This document shows, in pieces, positions 47,911 through 59,272 of a DNA stretch of 64,000 nucleotides. Numbering within the stretch: the stretch's first letter is position 1; each line of letters starts with the position of its first letter. The stretch comes from Eutypa lata (lineage: Eukaryota; Ascomycota; Sordariomycetes; Xylariales; Diatrypaceae): the NCBI GenBank assembly GCA_022661535.1, contig JAKULF010000004.1, positions 434,001-498,000 on the forward strand, in the 5' to 3' direction. The notes beneath the pieces are model-generated. The model ran no database searches. It had not been told where the DNA came from and was given only the letters and a program-made list of their open reading frames with translations. A program made the translations under genes and the position numbers.

Positions 47911-48832
47911 ATGCCAAACACACAGGCAAAGGTTCTTTCCACTAGTCCTCTCGTACGTATCACTCACATGATTTATCATGAGCCCTCACGTGTTACCTCA
48001 CTAAAGTAACTAACTTCATTCCAGTCAAACGAGGAGGCGGCATGGACGAAACTAGTGAAGTAAGCAGCAGCAGCAGCGAAACCACGAAATTTTTCTATCG
48101 GAATGCGGGAAATAGTGGCTAATGATGATGGCGTGCTCCAAGGATTGAGTACAGCGACCCCAACGGGAAAACCCGGCTCTGGGAGTCAGCCGAGAGGCGC
48201 ACGAGACCCAAGGGCGGCGACATCGATGGAGTCGGCATCCTGGCCATCGTCGAGAAGCCCACGGGACCCGAGATCATCCTCCAGAAGCAGTATCGCCCTC
48301 CGATAGACAAGGTGTGCATCGAGGTTCCCGCCGGTCTCGTCGACGAGGGCGAGACGGCCGAGGTGGCTGCAGTGCGAGAGCTGAAGGAGGAGACCGGTTA
48401 TGTGGGGAAGGTCGCCGAGACCTCGCCGATGATGTTCAATGGTGAGTAAGCTCGGCGAAGGCCGGGCTTATGCTGAATAAGTCAAGCCACGTTACACAAT
48501 TTTGATTAAAGACTCTTGCGTTGTTGTTTTTTTCTTCCAAGGCGCTCAGCCCAGTCACGTCCGTCTCATATATTCAGCTAACCTCACTACTAGATCCCGG
48601 ATTCTGTAACACGAACCTGCGGATGGTGCATGTCACAATCGACATGAGTTTACCAGAGAACCAAGATCTGAAACCCGAGCTTGAGGAGAACGAGTTCATA
48701 GAAGTGTTTCTTGTGCCGCTTAGTAAACTGTGGGAGGAGTGCAAGAAGCTAGAGGCCGAGGGTTACGCGATCGATGCTCGAGTCGGCACTCTGGCAGAGG
48801 GGATCGAAGTAGCCAAGCAGTTCAGACTATGA
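47911..48832 (+). CDS. ysa1: Nudix hydrolase, ADP-ribose pyrophosphatase (Ysa1-like)
   Basis: Four exons (47911-47952, 48025-48059, 48143-48441, 48594-48832) join in phase to 204 aa. The Nudix box runs from Gly90 to Gly111: G-x5-E-x7-REL-KEETG, with the metal-binding RELKEE intact. Upstream EIILQKQYRPPIDKVCIEVPAGL is the ADP-sugar-specific region. Yeast Ysa1 cleaves ADP-ribose and related ADP-sugars to AMP plus sugar phosphate, limiting free ADP-ribose, in cytosol or mitochondria. Length fits (about 210-230 aa). The N-terminus, split over two tiny exons, reads MPNTQAKVLSTSPLSNEEAAW, resembling fungal orthologues. No obvious targeting peptide. Confidence 0.92.
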
Positions 48833-49386
48833 GTTTGTTGGCACGCCGACAACCAATCCACCTTCACCTTCAAGATGGTCGACTAGTTCCTGGAGAAGGA
48901 AACTACGGAGTTAGGACAGACAACATCATCACGCCAATTCGTGATCTCTCCATTGTTAGATTCAGGTGTTGACTAGATGCGAGCGAATGGTAAATCGGGG
49001 GGAGGCACTTAGATGCTAGATATAGAGACTAAATGGGATCAACCTCCATCTTGAGACGATATCAATCAACCCCCACCCAACAACTAACGTTAGCACCACC
49101 AAGGCCCCGTATCCTCAGCACTTAACTAATGCAGGCCGAATTCGCCCACGAAAGTCTACGATCGCTCAGACAGTCCCCATCTTCAAGAGATTTGGAAGAA
49201 AAGCATAACCACTGACAGTCCAAGGTGACTCTTCCGGCCCCTCGCTTAAACCTCCGTCGACAGGCCCTAGCTAGATGAAGTTGATCCGGACTTGCTCATC
49301 TTAATCTTTATCGAATCGAAGCCCGGAAAGGTGATATTCTCTCCGTAGTGGTGCTTCGCGTCGAACATCTCATGTAGGCCTCTCAT
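48833..49386. other. Intergenic region
   Basis: No gene seen. It follows the Nudix stop. Confidence 0.5.
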
Positions 49387-49833
49387 TTATCCGCTCCCTT
49401 CTATGGCTAGGTAGGCTTCCTGCGTCGGGGATAAGTCGAAGGCACCGGCTAGGAAGTTGCCGAGCGTACCACCACCACCATCACCACCAATTATCCACGT
49501 AGAATGGATCCGTCTCAGGATCTTTAGGGTGATAGCCACGCTTTCTAACCGGTTCCTTGATCTGGCATTGTCGAGACGCGTGTTTGCCGCTACGATGCAT
49601 TTCCTACTCGTGGCGTGCTCGAATACGCCGACCATCAATAGCCTGATGCTTTCGGCGTCCCATCCCCTGCTGGGCTTGTCCGGAATGGGGCTCGGCCATA
49701 CGGTCTCCTGGTATAGCAACCTGAGTAATTCTAACGGGTACAGGTCTTCCCTCTTTATTTTTTTCATCTTCCCCGCCGATCTATGTTTGAGACTATATAG
49801 GGCCGTCCGGTAGATCGGATGACCCGTAACCAT
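49387..49833 (-). CDS. Hypothetical protein, weakly supported
   Basis: A 148-codon minus-strand frame with a protein-like composition: a basic patch (SAGKMKKIKREDLYPLELLRLLY), then RGWDAESIRLLMVGVFEHA, a helical SVAITLKILRRIH and a glycine cluster GGDGGGG. No family is recognised. A further open frame upstream (50143-49937, starting MEPISILLQLVVGGG) could be a first exon, but I found no junction that keeps both in frame, since stops intervene. It may be a decayed or mis-delimited gene. Confidence 0.3.
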   Translation of the reverse strand: MVTGHPIYRTALYSLKHRSAGKMKKIKREDLYPLELLRLLYQETVWPSPIPDKPSRGWDAESIRLLMVGVFEHATSRKCIVAANTRLDNARSRNRLESVAITLKILRRIHSTWIIGGDGGGGTLGNFLAGAFDLSPTQEAYLAIEGSG

Positions 49834-50727
49834 CCAAACAGTTCAAGCCACTGAGCACCTCCACCAGTTGATCATGAATCACCTCTATCAACAAATAAAG
49901 GCGGCCACATTGGGAATACCTCGATTCTCAACGGCTCTAGGCTCTGGGACGCCTCTGGGATGAAGGCCTGTATCTCATGACCAAACTGAGTGATAACCAG
50001 GGGAGATCTCTCTTACGATAATCGCTCATTTGTGAATGGATCCGTGGTTTCATAGCGAATGTTATCAAATGATGTCGCACGACTGCAGAGGGGGGACGAC
50101 CACCGCCGACAACGAGTTGGAGAAGAATTGAAATGGGCTCCACAGCATAGCTTAAATAACGTGGTGTGCATGGTTTATCTATTTTAGGGATGTAAGGGGG
50201 CTTTTCGTAACCAACACATCAAAGACTCGGTTAGACAGAACCGGTTGACTCCATCCTTGAGGGCCCTGGTAGCGTCGCATGACGTTGCCCTAACGCCTAC
50301 TTCGTATATTAAACCCATCATCGCAAAATTCTACAGTGCAGCTACGGATATTATATAAAGTTTCTCGGCTTCTAAGATATCCTTCAGGTCCTCCAATTAA
50401 ACCTCAATCCCCCAAGAAGAAGTACGTCTAACAGATACTACATATTCTCAACCCTCTCGTCTACTCAGACCTCGCCGTGTTCACCAGACAGTATCTAGCC
50501 AGTCTACATTGTTTGTCACAATTCCGTAGAGCACTAAAGTTTCTACTTCGCTATAGCTACTTACGAAACCAGCCTATCATATATAATGCACCCTAATTAT
50601 AAATCTAAATAACGAGAAGAATAGTTCTTTATTAAACTGCAAAAAGGAAGGAGGGAAAAGAGGAGAATTCATCGTTTGATTGGTTACTGACGCTACCTCG
50701 CTCCTCAACTGTTAACCGAACCTAACC
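49834..50727. other. Intergenic region
   Basis: Holds the possible extra exon at 49937-50143 (minus) noted with the hypothetical ORF, and otherwise nothing recognisable. The last part is the promoter of the sulfotransferase-like gene. Confidence 0.4.
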
Positions 50728-51582
50728 ATGGCGGCAACCGAGCAAACGCCCTCCCACCACAAAGGCTTACATGTAATCCACGTAGCCCTCTTCCGCATGG
50801 CCACCAGGTCCTCCACGGAAGCCTACCGCATCCTCGGGTACAAGACCCACCACGGCACGGACGACACCTTCGGGATGCGGTGGGACCTCCTCGAAAAGGC
50901 AGCAGAGGCAACCTGGCCGTCACCAGAGGCTGCTCCCGAAGCTCATACTCGTCATGCGAGGCCTCCTCGCTTCACCCGCGCCGACTGGGACGAGCTCTGG
51001 GGCTCCGAGTACGATATAGCGACGGACATGGCGTCGCCGTTTGCCGACCAGCTGATACAGGCGTACCCAGAAGCGAAAGTCATCGTCGTGCAGCGGGATT
51101 TCGAGTCCTGGTGGCCGAGCTACCGTTCCGAGCTGCTCGACACGTTGTTCTCGCCCGCCGCGCGGGTTGCTGTTTTCCTGCTCGAGCATGTCATGGGCAT
51201 ACGATCTGGTCCCACGATGCGGAAGATCCATTTCGGGTTCTTCGGTGCCAAGGACAGGACGGGAATTGAGGCTAATGCGCGCGCGGCGTACGATGCGTAC
51301 TATGAGAGGATCAGGGAGCTTGTGCCCCCGGAGAAGCGGTTGGAGTATCGTATGGGAGATGGATGGGAGCCCCTGTGTGATTTTCTGGGCAAGGAGGTCC
51401 CGGATGTACCGTTTCCGCGCTTGAATGATCGGAAGGCTCATAGGGCGGGCGACAGTGAGAGAAAGATGACGATTTTGGTGACTACTTTGAAGAAAACGGG
51501 TGTTTTCTTACTTCCTGTACTTGTTTCAGGTATTGTGTGGTGGTATTGGTCTAAAAAGGTTTCGCTGGATTCGGGTTTATAA
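50728..51582 (+). CDS. Sulfotransferase-family protein with degenerate P-loop and C-terminal anchor
   Basis: Single-exon 284-aa protein. It fits the fungal sulfotransferase group often annotated as Sulfotransfer_4. Visible are VIHVALFRMATRSSTEAYRI near the N-terminus, then PFADQLIQAYPEAKVIVVQRDFESWWPSY, where the conserved Arg and Ser-like positions of the 3'-phosphosulfate site lie. The classic first motif (G-x-x-R-T-G-T) reads ALFRMATRS, so PAPS binding may be altered. The C-terminus has a hydrophobic helix (VFLLPVLVSGIVWWYW) flanked by lysines, suggesting a tail anchor. It stands next to two decayed genes but itself looks intact. Confidence 0.75.
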   Translation: MAATEQTPSHHKGLHVIHVALFRMATRSSTEAYRILGYKTHHGTDDTFGMRWDLLEKAAEATWPSPEAAPEAHTRHARPPRFTRADWDELWGSEYDIATDMASPFADQLIQAYPEAKVIVVQRDFESWWPSYRSELLDTLFSPAARVAVFLLEHVMGIRSGPTMRKIHFGFFGAKDRTGIEANARAAYDAYYERIRELVPPEKRLEYRMGDGWEPLCDFLGKEVPDVPFPRLNDRKAHRAGDSERKMTILVTTLKKTGVFLLPVLVSGIVWWYWSKKVSLDSGL

Positions 51583-51628
51583 CCGCATGATAAAACGAGG
51601 CCTCAGTTGCATCTAATAAACATCGGTG

Positions 51629-52110
51629 CTAATGTGTTGTAAATTGCTCTCGGAAAGGCACAGTGTCGCCGATGGTTAGCTGTGCCATGTCCAAGACACC
51701 GAGGGTAGCGATTAACATAGCACTACTAGATATGCCACTGCACAACCCGCTACCTAGGACGAAGAGAACTACAGTAGAAATGAACAGCCATCGCAGTCCC
51801 CGGGGATATGAGAGCTGCCTGATAAGGGGCTGGAACGCGGCACTGAAGGAAGAACCAGAACAGAGCTTGCGTGCAGAGCTTGGAAGTCTGTGTGACAAGC
51901 GCACTCCGTACCTCGTCAAGAAATATATATTTACTGTTTAGACATAATTGTTGAGCCCTACCTGCAGTTCGCCCGCGATGGTAGACAGCACCGTCGATAT
52001 GGTAGAGCCGTCCAGGGCACTTACGAGAGCTGCGAGTATAATACCCACCATGATAGCTCAGAAGTGCGGGCCGTGGGCCTCTTTCGGAATTGACAAGGGC
52101 TCACCTCTTT
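51629..52110 (-). pseudogene. Decayed MFS drug-transporter gene fragment
   Basis: The minus strand keeps MFS multidrug transporter hallmarks. From about 52057 it reads AIMVGIILAALVSALDGSTIST (first helix). After a plausible intron (GTACGG to TTCAG, roughly 51921-51862) it reads AAFQPLIRQLSYPRGLRWLFIS and then VVLFVLGSGLCSG. It is broken: TGA at 52060-52058 stands where Trp is usual before the first helix, and TAA at 51940-51938 stands where Trp precedes NIYFLT. Both are TGG-to-stop changes by G to A. The frame then loses the conserved GRxxxGxG region, and ten or so helices are missing downstream. It is a truncated relic. Confidence 0.75.
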
Positions 52111-52139
52111 CAGGCTTCGGCGATGGGGGTCCAGGAGAC

Positions 52140-52673
52140 TGCTACTACTTGTCAGGCATTGTTCCTTTATTTAGAGTACTCAACTCTGTACGCAAGGGAT
52201 GACCAAAGCATTTGAAAGTCAATGTAACTGTTAAAATTGGCCATTGAAGCGTGTCCCAACGGCATTCCTTACTTGACCTGGACCAACATCCAGCTTGGCG
52301 GTTGTTATTGAGCTCCAACTCCGACTGGTCCAACGAGAGATCCCCTGCACCAACACATTCACATGCACATCACCACCACCATTAGGCCTTATTCCCCCCT
52401 CCCCCTCCTTAAGTCCACAGTATTTTAATAATTGTTATGAATATTCAACGTTCTCAATTGAATACGCATTTTTAATGTATCAAGTCACCTCGAAGCAAAC
52501 ATATGAAGGCTGTGTTAGTGATGCGCTCCTACGCCCTACGGCCTTGCCACTAACCCTTGTTGTAACCCCCCAACTCCTGCTTCGCACAGTTTAACTCAAA
52601 CGGCATACTAAGCTTCACATTATTTTTCACTTATCACCCCATATATCAACATAACTACCAAGGCAAAGGCAGC
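52140..52673. other. Intergenic region
   Basis: Between the divergent MFS and P450 relics. No gene; probably the old shared promoter. Confidence 0.4.
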
Positions 52674-54509
52674 ATGTCGGTCGTATTACTCGTAATCGTA
52701 GCGGCAACCGTCTCTTGGTTTGCCTAGACACAGATGCTGATACATCGGCGAAGGCTTGACATTCCCCATCTGGAGTTCACAGGAGACAATTCACAGCCTA
52801 GATATATCCACGAGACCAAGTCCCGCATGGACAAGGGTTACAATGAGGCAGGCACTCTCCTTCCTCTATGTTTCATTCCATCTTCTTACCAAGCTATTAG
52901 TATCTTAAAAACGGATTGCCATTCTCCATACGTAACCCATCCGACCCCAAGAACTCCCTTGTGATAATGCCAATGAAGTACATCGAAGAAGTCCGCAGCG
53001 CGCCTACTAGTAAGCTGAGCTTTCCCAGATTTCTAGAAAAGGTAAGCTACGGCTGTATCCGTCCCTGGGGTCATGTGTTTATCATTATATCTCTAGTCAG
53101 CAATCCTAGATGATGTTGGCGCTCCCACCATGACGGATGAGGCGATTACGATGGCGAGGATAGATCTTACTCGAGCACTCAGTCTGTTCACACCCTAGAT
53201 GGAATTTCGCAAGACCGACTACGTGGGAATAATTACTGACGATTATTCGACGGCCTATTACGTCAGATGATTTGATCGAACCAATGCAAGAGCAATGTCT
53301 TGCTGCATATCGCGACATTATGCCACCATGCGAAGGTACTGATGTTCCCGTTGATAAATTCCTCACTCATTTACTAAAGTCCGGGCTTCTAGATTGGACC
53401 TCAATACAGCCGTACCAAATCTTGTTGAAGATGTTCACTCGCATTACAGCACGAGTATTGGTCGGCACAGAGCTGTGCAACAATGATAAATGGCTGGATA
53501 CGACACTTCAATATACCAACACCGTCTTGAAGGCGATTCCGAAAGTGCGAGCCAAATATCATCCTTCTATCCGCTGGCTAGCTAAGTACTTCGACCCCGA
53601 CGCCAGACTTGTGGTCATGTATCGCAACCAGGCAGCTGCAATTTTGCGGCCAGTCCTACAAGCTCGGATTCGTGACACCCAACAGCAGACGATAAAGGGG
53701 AAGCCAGCTGGTGGTGGCGATGCCGGCGATGCCGTCCAGTGGCTCGTGGGTGTATATAAAATCCGGGGATTAACGCTGAGCCCAGAGAAGTTGGCCCAAG
53801 ACGAGCTAAATATAACCGTCGCGTCCATCCACAGTAGCTCGGCGACTGCCCTGATGGCTTTATTCGACCTGATGGAGAATCCCAACTCGCTGGCGGAAAT
53901 CAAAGAAGAGATAGCACAAGTACGGAAGGAGTATCCTATTTGGAACCGCAGTGCACTATCAGCATTGCGAACCCTGGACAGCTTTATGAAAGAAAGCCAG
54001 CGTTTGAATACGCTCACTCAACGTACGTCCAACTAGGAGTTACTAGATCTATTCCGCTGGTTATTCCGTTGGTTTGGAGTGCTAATCATATAGGCGTATA
54101 GTAACTATGCAACGGCTAGTTGTTAGTCCATATATTACCTTCAAGGACGGATTTCATCTTCCAGCAGGGACCCAGGTTTCCTTCGCCAGCCAGCAGCTCA
54201 ATCTAGACTCGGAGATTCATCCAAATGCACAGATGTTCGACCCGAAGCGCTGGCTAAGGAAGCGACAAGATATCGATCCCACCAAGTTTCACTTTGCGTC
54301 GGTTTCGGACGACTCTATCAACTGGGGGAGTGGCCTACATGCCTGCCCGGGCCGCTTTCTCGCTCAGGAGACACTAAAGCTTATGTTTATCCATCTTTTA
54401 ACAGAATACGATATCAAATATGTAGAGGAGGGGCAAACATAATGGGGTACACAACTTCAATATTATGCCCCCTGTAGCCGCACCATTGTTATTTAAGAAG
54501 TTACCCTAG
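52674..54509 (+). pseudogene. Decayed cytochrome P450 gene
   Basis: A P450 of the ent-kaurene-oxidase/trichothecene type is traceable over 1.8 kb. It includes the signal-anchor start (MSVVLLVIVAATVSW), RRLDIPHLEFTGDNS, MKYIEEVRSAPTSKLSF, ITARVLVGTELC, an I-helix-like IHSSSATAL, the ExxR motif KESQR, and the heme loop WGSGLHACPGRFLA. Breaks: TAG at 52725-52727 after the anchor, a TAG after SLFTP near 53199, lost frame before the conserved C-helix region, and TAA at 54440-54442. After that last stop the correct C-terminus (NIMPPVAAPLLFKKLP) continues in the +1 frame to TAG at 54507-54509. At least four disablements make a functional protein very unlikely, although the heme region itself is intact. 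Confidence 0.82.
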
Positions 54510-55886
54510 GACGAGAATATCGGTACCGGGACCCTCCTCTTGAATTTAGGCCAGTGATTATCGTTATTAGAGAATGCGGGTACCATGTACTGAATGTAAT
54601 TACGGATATGCCATCCAAGGTGTCGGAACAGAACTAGATCCCCCCTCCCCCCTTATCACAGTGAAGCCTGACAACCTGCTAAAATGGAACCTGACATCAC
54701 CCTACGCTTAATATACAATCTTTGGAATAACAAACAACTTATGGCATGTTAATAAGCTCATTAAACGCTGGCTGGACTTTGAGTCTCCTGGAGTTTTAGC
54801 AAGTTCCAGTGATCCCCTTGGCCGCAGTCGAATACGTTCTGTTTCGCTCCCTAGAGGTCCCCGTCCATCCAGAGAAGCCAGTGACGATAACTACAACGAC
54901 CTTGAAGCACGTATTTATGCTAGTGTAAGGTGGTAGCAGAGCGTCAGGTACCATTGCCGTGCAGTTGGTTCGCAAGCAGGCAGGCATGCAAGCGAATGGT
55001 CCCTTTTTTGATCAATATTACGATCTGGGAAGTTGATTATTCACTCCGGTGGCTTTGCTAGGTCTGATATTAACCCAATCGCGGTCTGCTCTCCCAAGAA
55101 CCCCCCGCCAGTCAACCCGAACATATAAGTCGCCTATCTATCTACTAGAATGTGTCATATAGACTTTACCATCTCAGGCCCCATTGCCTTTAGCATGGAT
55201 TCAGGAGAGCCTAAGTCATATCATACCTAGCTTTGCTTACATGAACCTTAGATCAGACCACAACTCTACACGTAACACCAGGACCACACAGAGCGCTCGA
55301 ACACCAATCATGTCATAATACAGCGTCGATTATTCCCCTTAGGACAGCAGCAGTCACAATAGCTCAAAACTGAAATGTAGTCGATGCAAAACTCTAAGAA
55401 ACTCGCTATCCGACGAAAGGCCTCTCTGCCAAGTTGACTGGCATTGGACCGCAGCGAAATTTAACCAATCGATTTTTGAGTGTTTGGAAATCATTAACGT
55501 CTCATTTAATTCCTGATGTGATTTACCTACCTTGAAATCGAGGTGATTTAAATATGACAAGACATTAAAGAACGGGCACACTTAAGGAGCTTGGAAAGCC
55601 TTTGATATACAGTGTATTGGAGAATATAATCAGCCAAATTCTTAATAATTTAACTTGTCCCTTCATCTATTAGGTTCAAGGTTGCCTGCACCTGTAATAC
55701 ATCTGTCATATGTGCCACGCCCCAAGAAAATAACGAACAAAACCCACCCTAATGGTCGAATGTTCTACGACTAGCCATATACCTGTCTTGAGGTGGAGGT
55801 TGCGTTGTATGCTGGGAGTACATTGTTCTTGCGCCAATCATCCCTCCCATCGGAGCGAAATGCGGTTTCTGTGAACGTGGCGTGGA
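54510..55886. other. Intergenic region
   Basis: No gene supported on either strand. Base composition is ordinary until the sharp transition at the hAT-like element. Confidence 0.5.
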
Positions 55887-55894
55887 GATGTTAG
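55887..55894 (+). repeat. Left target-site duplication (GATGTTAG)
   Basis: Eight bases immediately outside the left inverted repeat. The right copy at 59200-59207 reads AATATTAA. The three differences are all G to A. Confidence 0.6.
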
Positions 55895-58800
55895 CAGCGG
55901 TGTTACCAAGTTAAGCAAGTAAATTATATAAAATTACTTATTAAAAACAAGAACAATTAAAAAACTACTTACTTTTAATTGTTTTTAAAGTTATTTACAA
56001 ATTAACTTAATTAAATATATTAAAGAATCGGCTTAAATATTAATTTAATATAATTTTAAAAGTTATTAAAGTTTTTAAAGCTTTTAAATTTATTATAAAT
56101 TTAATAATTATTTATTATAATTTTTTTAAATTATCGTTAAATTAATACTTTAAGTATTAAATAACTTTTAATATCGTAATTTTAATTTTTTAACGTTATA
56201 AAATTATCGTAAGCTTATATTAATTAAATACTTTTTTATATTTTACGAATATAATAAATATTAATAATATATTTATAACGAAACGATTAAATTTAAAAAA
56301 TTTCTTTTAATAATTTTTTTATTATTTAATAACGTTTTTATTTAATTTTATAAAATTTATTATTATTTTTAAATAACGTTAAAGTTTATCGTTAAAATTT
56401 TAAAATATAACTTTTAAATTAACGTTTTCGTTAAAAAAATAATTTATAAAATAATGGTTTTTTTTTAATAATAATAAAAGATTAAGCGTTATTATAATAA
56501 TTTTTTAAAAAAAATTATTAATAATTTTATTTACATTTATATAATGTTTTAATTAATGTTTAATAATTTATTTTTTAATATTTTAAGTTAAGTTTTTATT
56601 TATCGTTTTAATATTTTTAAAGCGTTTATTAAAATAAAAAATAATTAAAGTTTAATATATAATAACTTTATTTAATATTTTACGATATTTTTAAAATATT
56701 TTATAAATACGTTTTAAATTAATACGAATTTTTTTAAAGTTTTTTTTTATAAAAAAGTTTCGAATTTGTTTTATTAAAGTTATTATTACTTTTTTTCTTT
56801 TCGTATATTTAAGCGTATTATAATTTTAAGTTCGCGTTTAATTAAATTATATTTACGTTTTAAAATATATTAATTAAATGTTTAAAAAAGTTAAAATATT
56901 ATATATTAAAAGATTAATATAACTTAAAAGAAATTTTATAAATTAAATTATAAAAATTTAAAATTAATTAAAGTTAATAAATAATAAAAGCTTTATATAT
57001 TATTTTTTTATTTTTTTAATAATTCGAATTTAAGTAATTATTTTCGAAGCTTTTTTTTTAAATTTATATAATAAAAATATTATTAATTTAATATTAATTT
57101 AATTATTTTCGAAATAAAGTATTAATTTTTTAAATAATAAAAGAATTTTAATTATTATTTTAAAATAATATTACTTTTTAAAATTAATATTATATTTATA
57201 TAATATTCGTATATTTTTATTTTAAAGTTATATATAAAAGTAATGAAATTTATTAATAAGTTTTTTAAAAATTAACGAATTATATATTTCTTTTAATATT
57301 TTATTTTATTTTATATTATTATATATTTTAAAAAAATAATTAAATTTTTCGTTAAAATCGTTAATATTATAAATAAATACGTTTAAAATAAAATTATTTA
57401 TTTTCTTTTTATTATTATTATTATTAAAAAAGTTATTAATAAATATATTTAAAATTTTAAAGTTTTAATTTTTCTTTTTTAATTTAAAAGCTTATATTTC
57501 GTTTTAAAAAGAATTACGACGTTATAAAATTCGTTTAATAAAAGTATTTACTTTATTAACTTTATTTATTAATTTAATAATAATTATTTAATTTTTTTTA
57601 TTTATTTTAATAAATATAAAAGTAATAATAATAATATTAATAATATAACTTTAATAATAAAAACGTCGTAAATTTATTATTTTTTAAATTTAATTAATTC
57701 GAAATTAATTAAATAAAAAAGATTTAAAAGATATAAACGATTTAAATATAAAACGAAAAGCTTTATCGTTAATTAAAATATTTAATTAATAATTATATAA
57801 TATAAATTACTTAAATAATTAATTATTCGCGTTATTTAAAATAAAAAAATTAAATCGGTTTTTAATGTTATATAATTTAATTACTTTATAAAAATAACTT
57901 ATTATATTATTTATAATATAATTATTTATAACGCGTTTTAAAGTTATAAATTACGTATATAATTTTTATTATTTATTAATAAAGTAAATAATTATATTAA
58001 ATATTTTTTTTATTAAATAATTCTTATATATTAAAGAAAAAATAAATCTTTAAAAAAGCGTCGTTTTAAAGTTATAATATAATAATTTTACGTATTAATT
58101 CGAAAATTTATTAAAGTTAATTAATAATAATAATATAAAAGTTACGAAGTAAATTAACGATAAAGTTTTAATTAAAAAAAGTTAATAAATTTTAAAATTA
58201 ATTTTAAACGTAAGTTATTAAAAAAATATTATATATTATAATTAACTTTATAAAGTATTATTTATAATTATTAAACGTATTTCGTATAAATTACTTTCGA
58301 AAATAATCTCGAATTTATTAATAAATCGATAACGTAAATATATTTTTTTTTTATTTAAAATAAAACTTAAATCTTTATTTTTTTTAAAACGAACGATGTT
58401 ATTATAATATTTAATATAATATATAAAATTAATAATAACATTAACTTTTAAAATCTTTATTATATTTTTTTTATTATAAACGTAATAATATTAAAACTTT
58501 TTACTTTTATTTAAAATAATATTATTATTTTTATCGTATTTATTAAAAATAAAAATAATGTATTTATTATAATTTAAAATATTAAAATATATTATTAAAT
58601 TAAATTATAAATAAATAATATATTTAATAAAATTTATCGTTATTTAAAGTAATTTTTTTTAATATATATTAAGTAATTTAAAAGTAATTATTTAAAAAAA
58701 TCGTTTACGAAAAAATATCTTTTCGATATAAATAATAATAATAATACCTTAACGAATTTAATAAAAAGCGTTAAATATCGTAAAATAAATATAAAAAATA

Positions 58801-59199
58801 AAATAATTTTAAAATTAATTTATTAAAAAGCATTTAATAAATGCTTAACTTTAATATATAAAATATTATTATTTAAAAAAAAAGTTATTAAATTCGTAAT
58901 TAATAACGTAAAGGTTTATTTTAATTTATTTATTAAGGTTTATAATATTAAAAACGTATTACGAATTTACTTTAAAAATATTACGAACGGCTTTATAATT
59001 TTAACTTTTATAAATAATATTTAACGATTTCGTTTAAAAATTAATATAAGTTAAAATTATATATTAATTATTAAAAAACATTAATTAAAAAATAACCTTT
59101 TATTAATTTAATTAATAACGAGAAAACCTTTATTTAATTAAGTAAAACAAATCAAGTAATTAATTAAGTTAAGAATTTCTTTACTTGTTAACACCGCTA
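55895..59199. mobile_element. RIP-degraded hAT-like DNA transposon, 3305 bp
   Basis: Left end CAGCGGTGTTACCAAGT (55895-55911) and the reverse complement of the right end, TAGCGGTGTTAACAAGT (59183-59199), form 17-bp inverted repeats with two mismatches. Both ends fit the hAT terminal pattern (C/T-A-A/G-N-G). An 8-bp target duplication, the hAT size, flanks them. The interior is about 90% A+T, with CA and TG almost absent and remaining C mostly in CG or CT, the signature of heavy RIP. No transposase is readable. Size is right for an autonomous hAT element (about 3 kb). Superfamily assignment rests on ends and duplication length only. Confidence 0.72.
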
Positions 59200-59207
59200 A
59201 ATATTAA
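59200..59207 (+). repeat. Right target-site duplication (AATATTAA)
   Basis: Pairs with GATGTTAG at 55887-55894. All differences are G to A, consistent with RIP spilling just past the element end. Confidence 0.6.
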
Positions 59208-59272
59208 TAACCCACAACTCCCATTCTGCATACGAATATGCCTCATAACTTCGCCTTGCAAGTACTGTGAAC

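Noticed and set aside
55915..59170. LTR retrotransposon or LINE identity for the AT-rich block
   Set aside because: No long terminal direct repeats and no poly-A-type end. The inverted ends with an 8-bp duplication fit a DNA transposon better.
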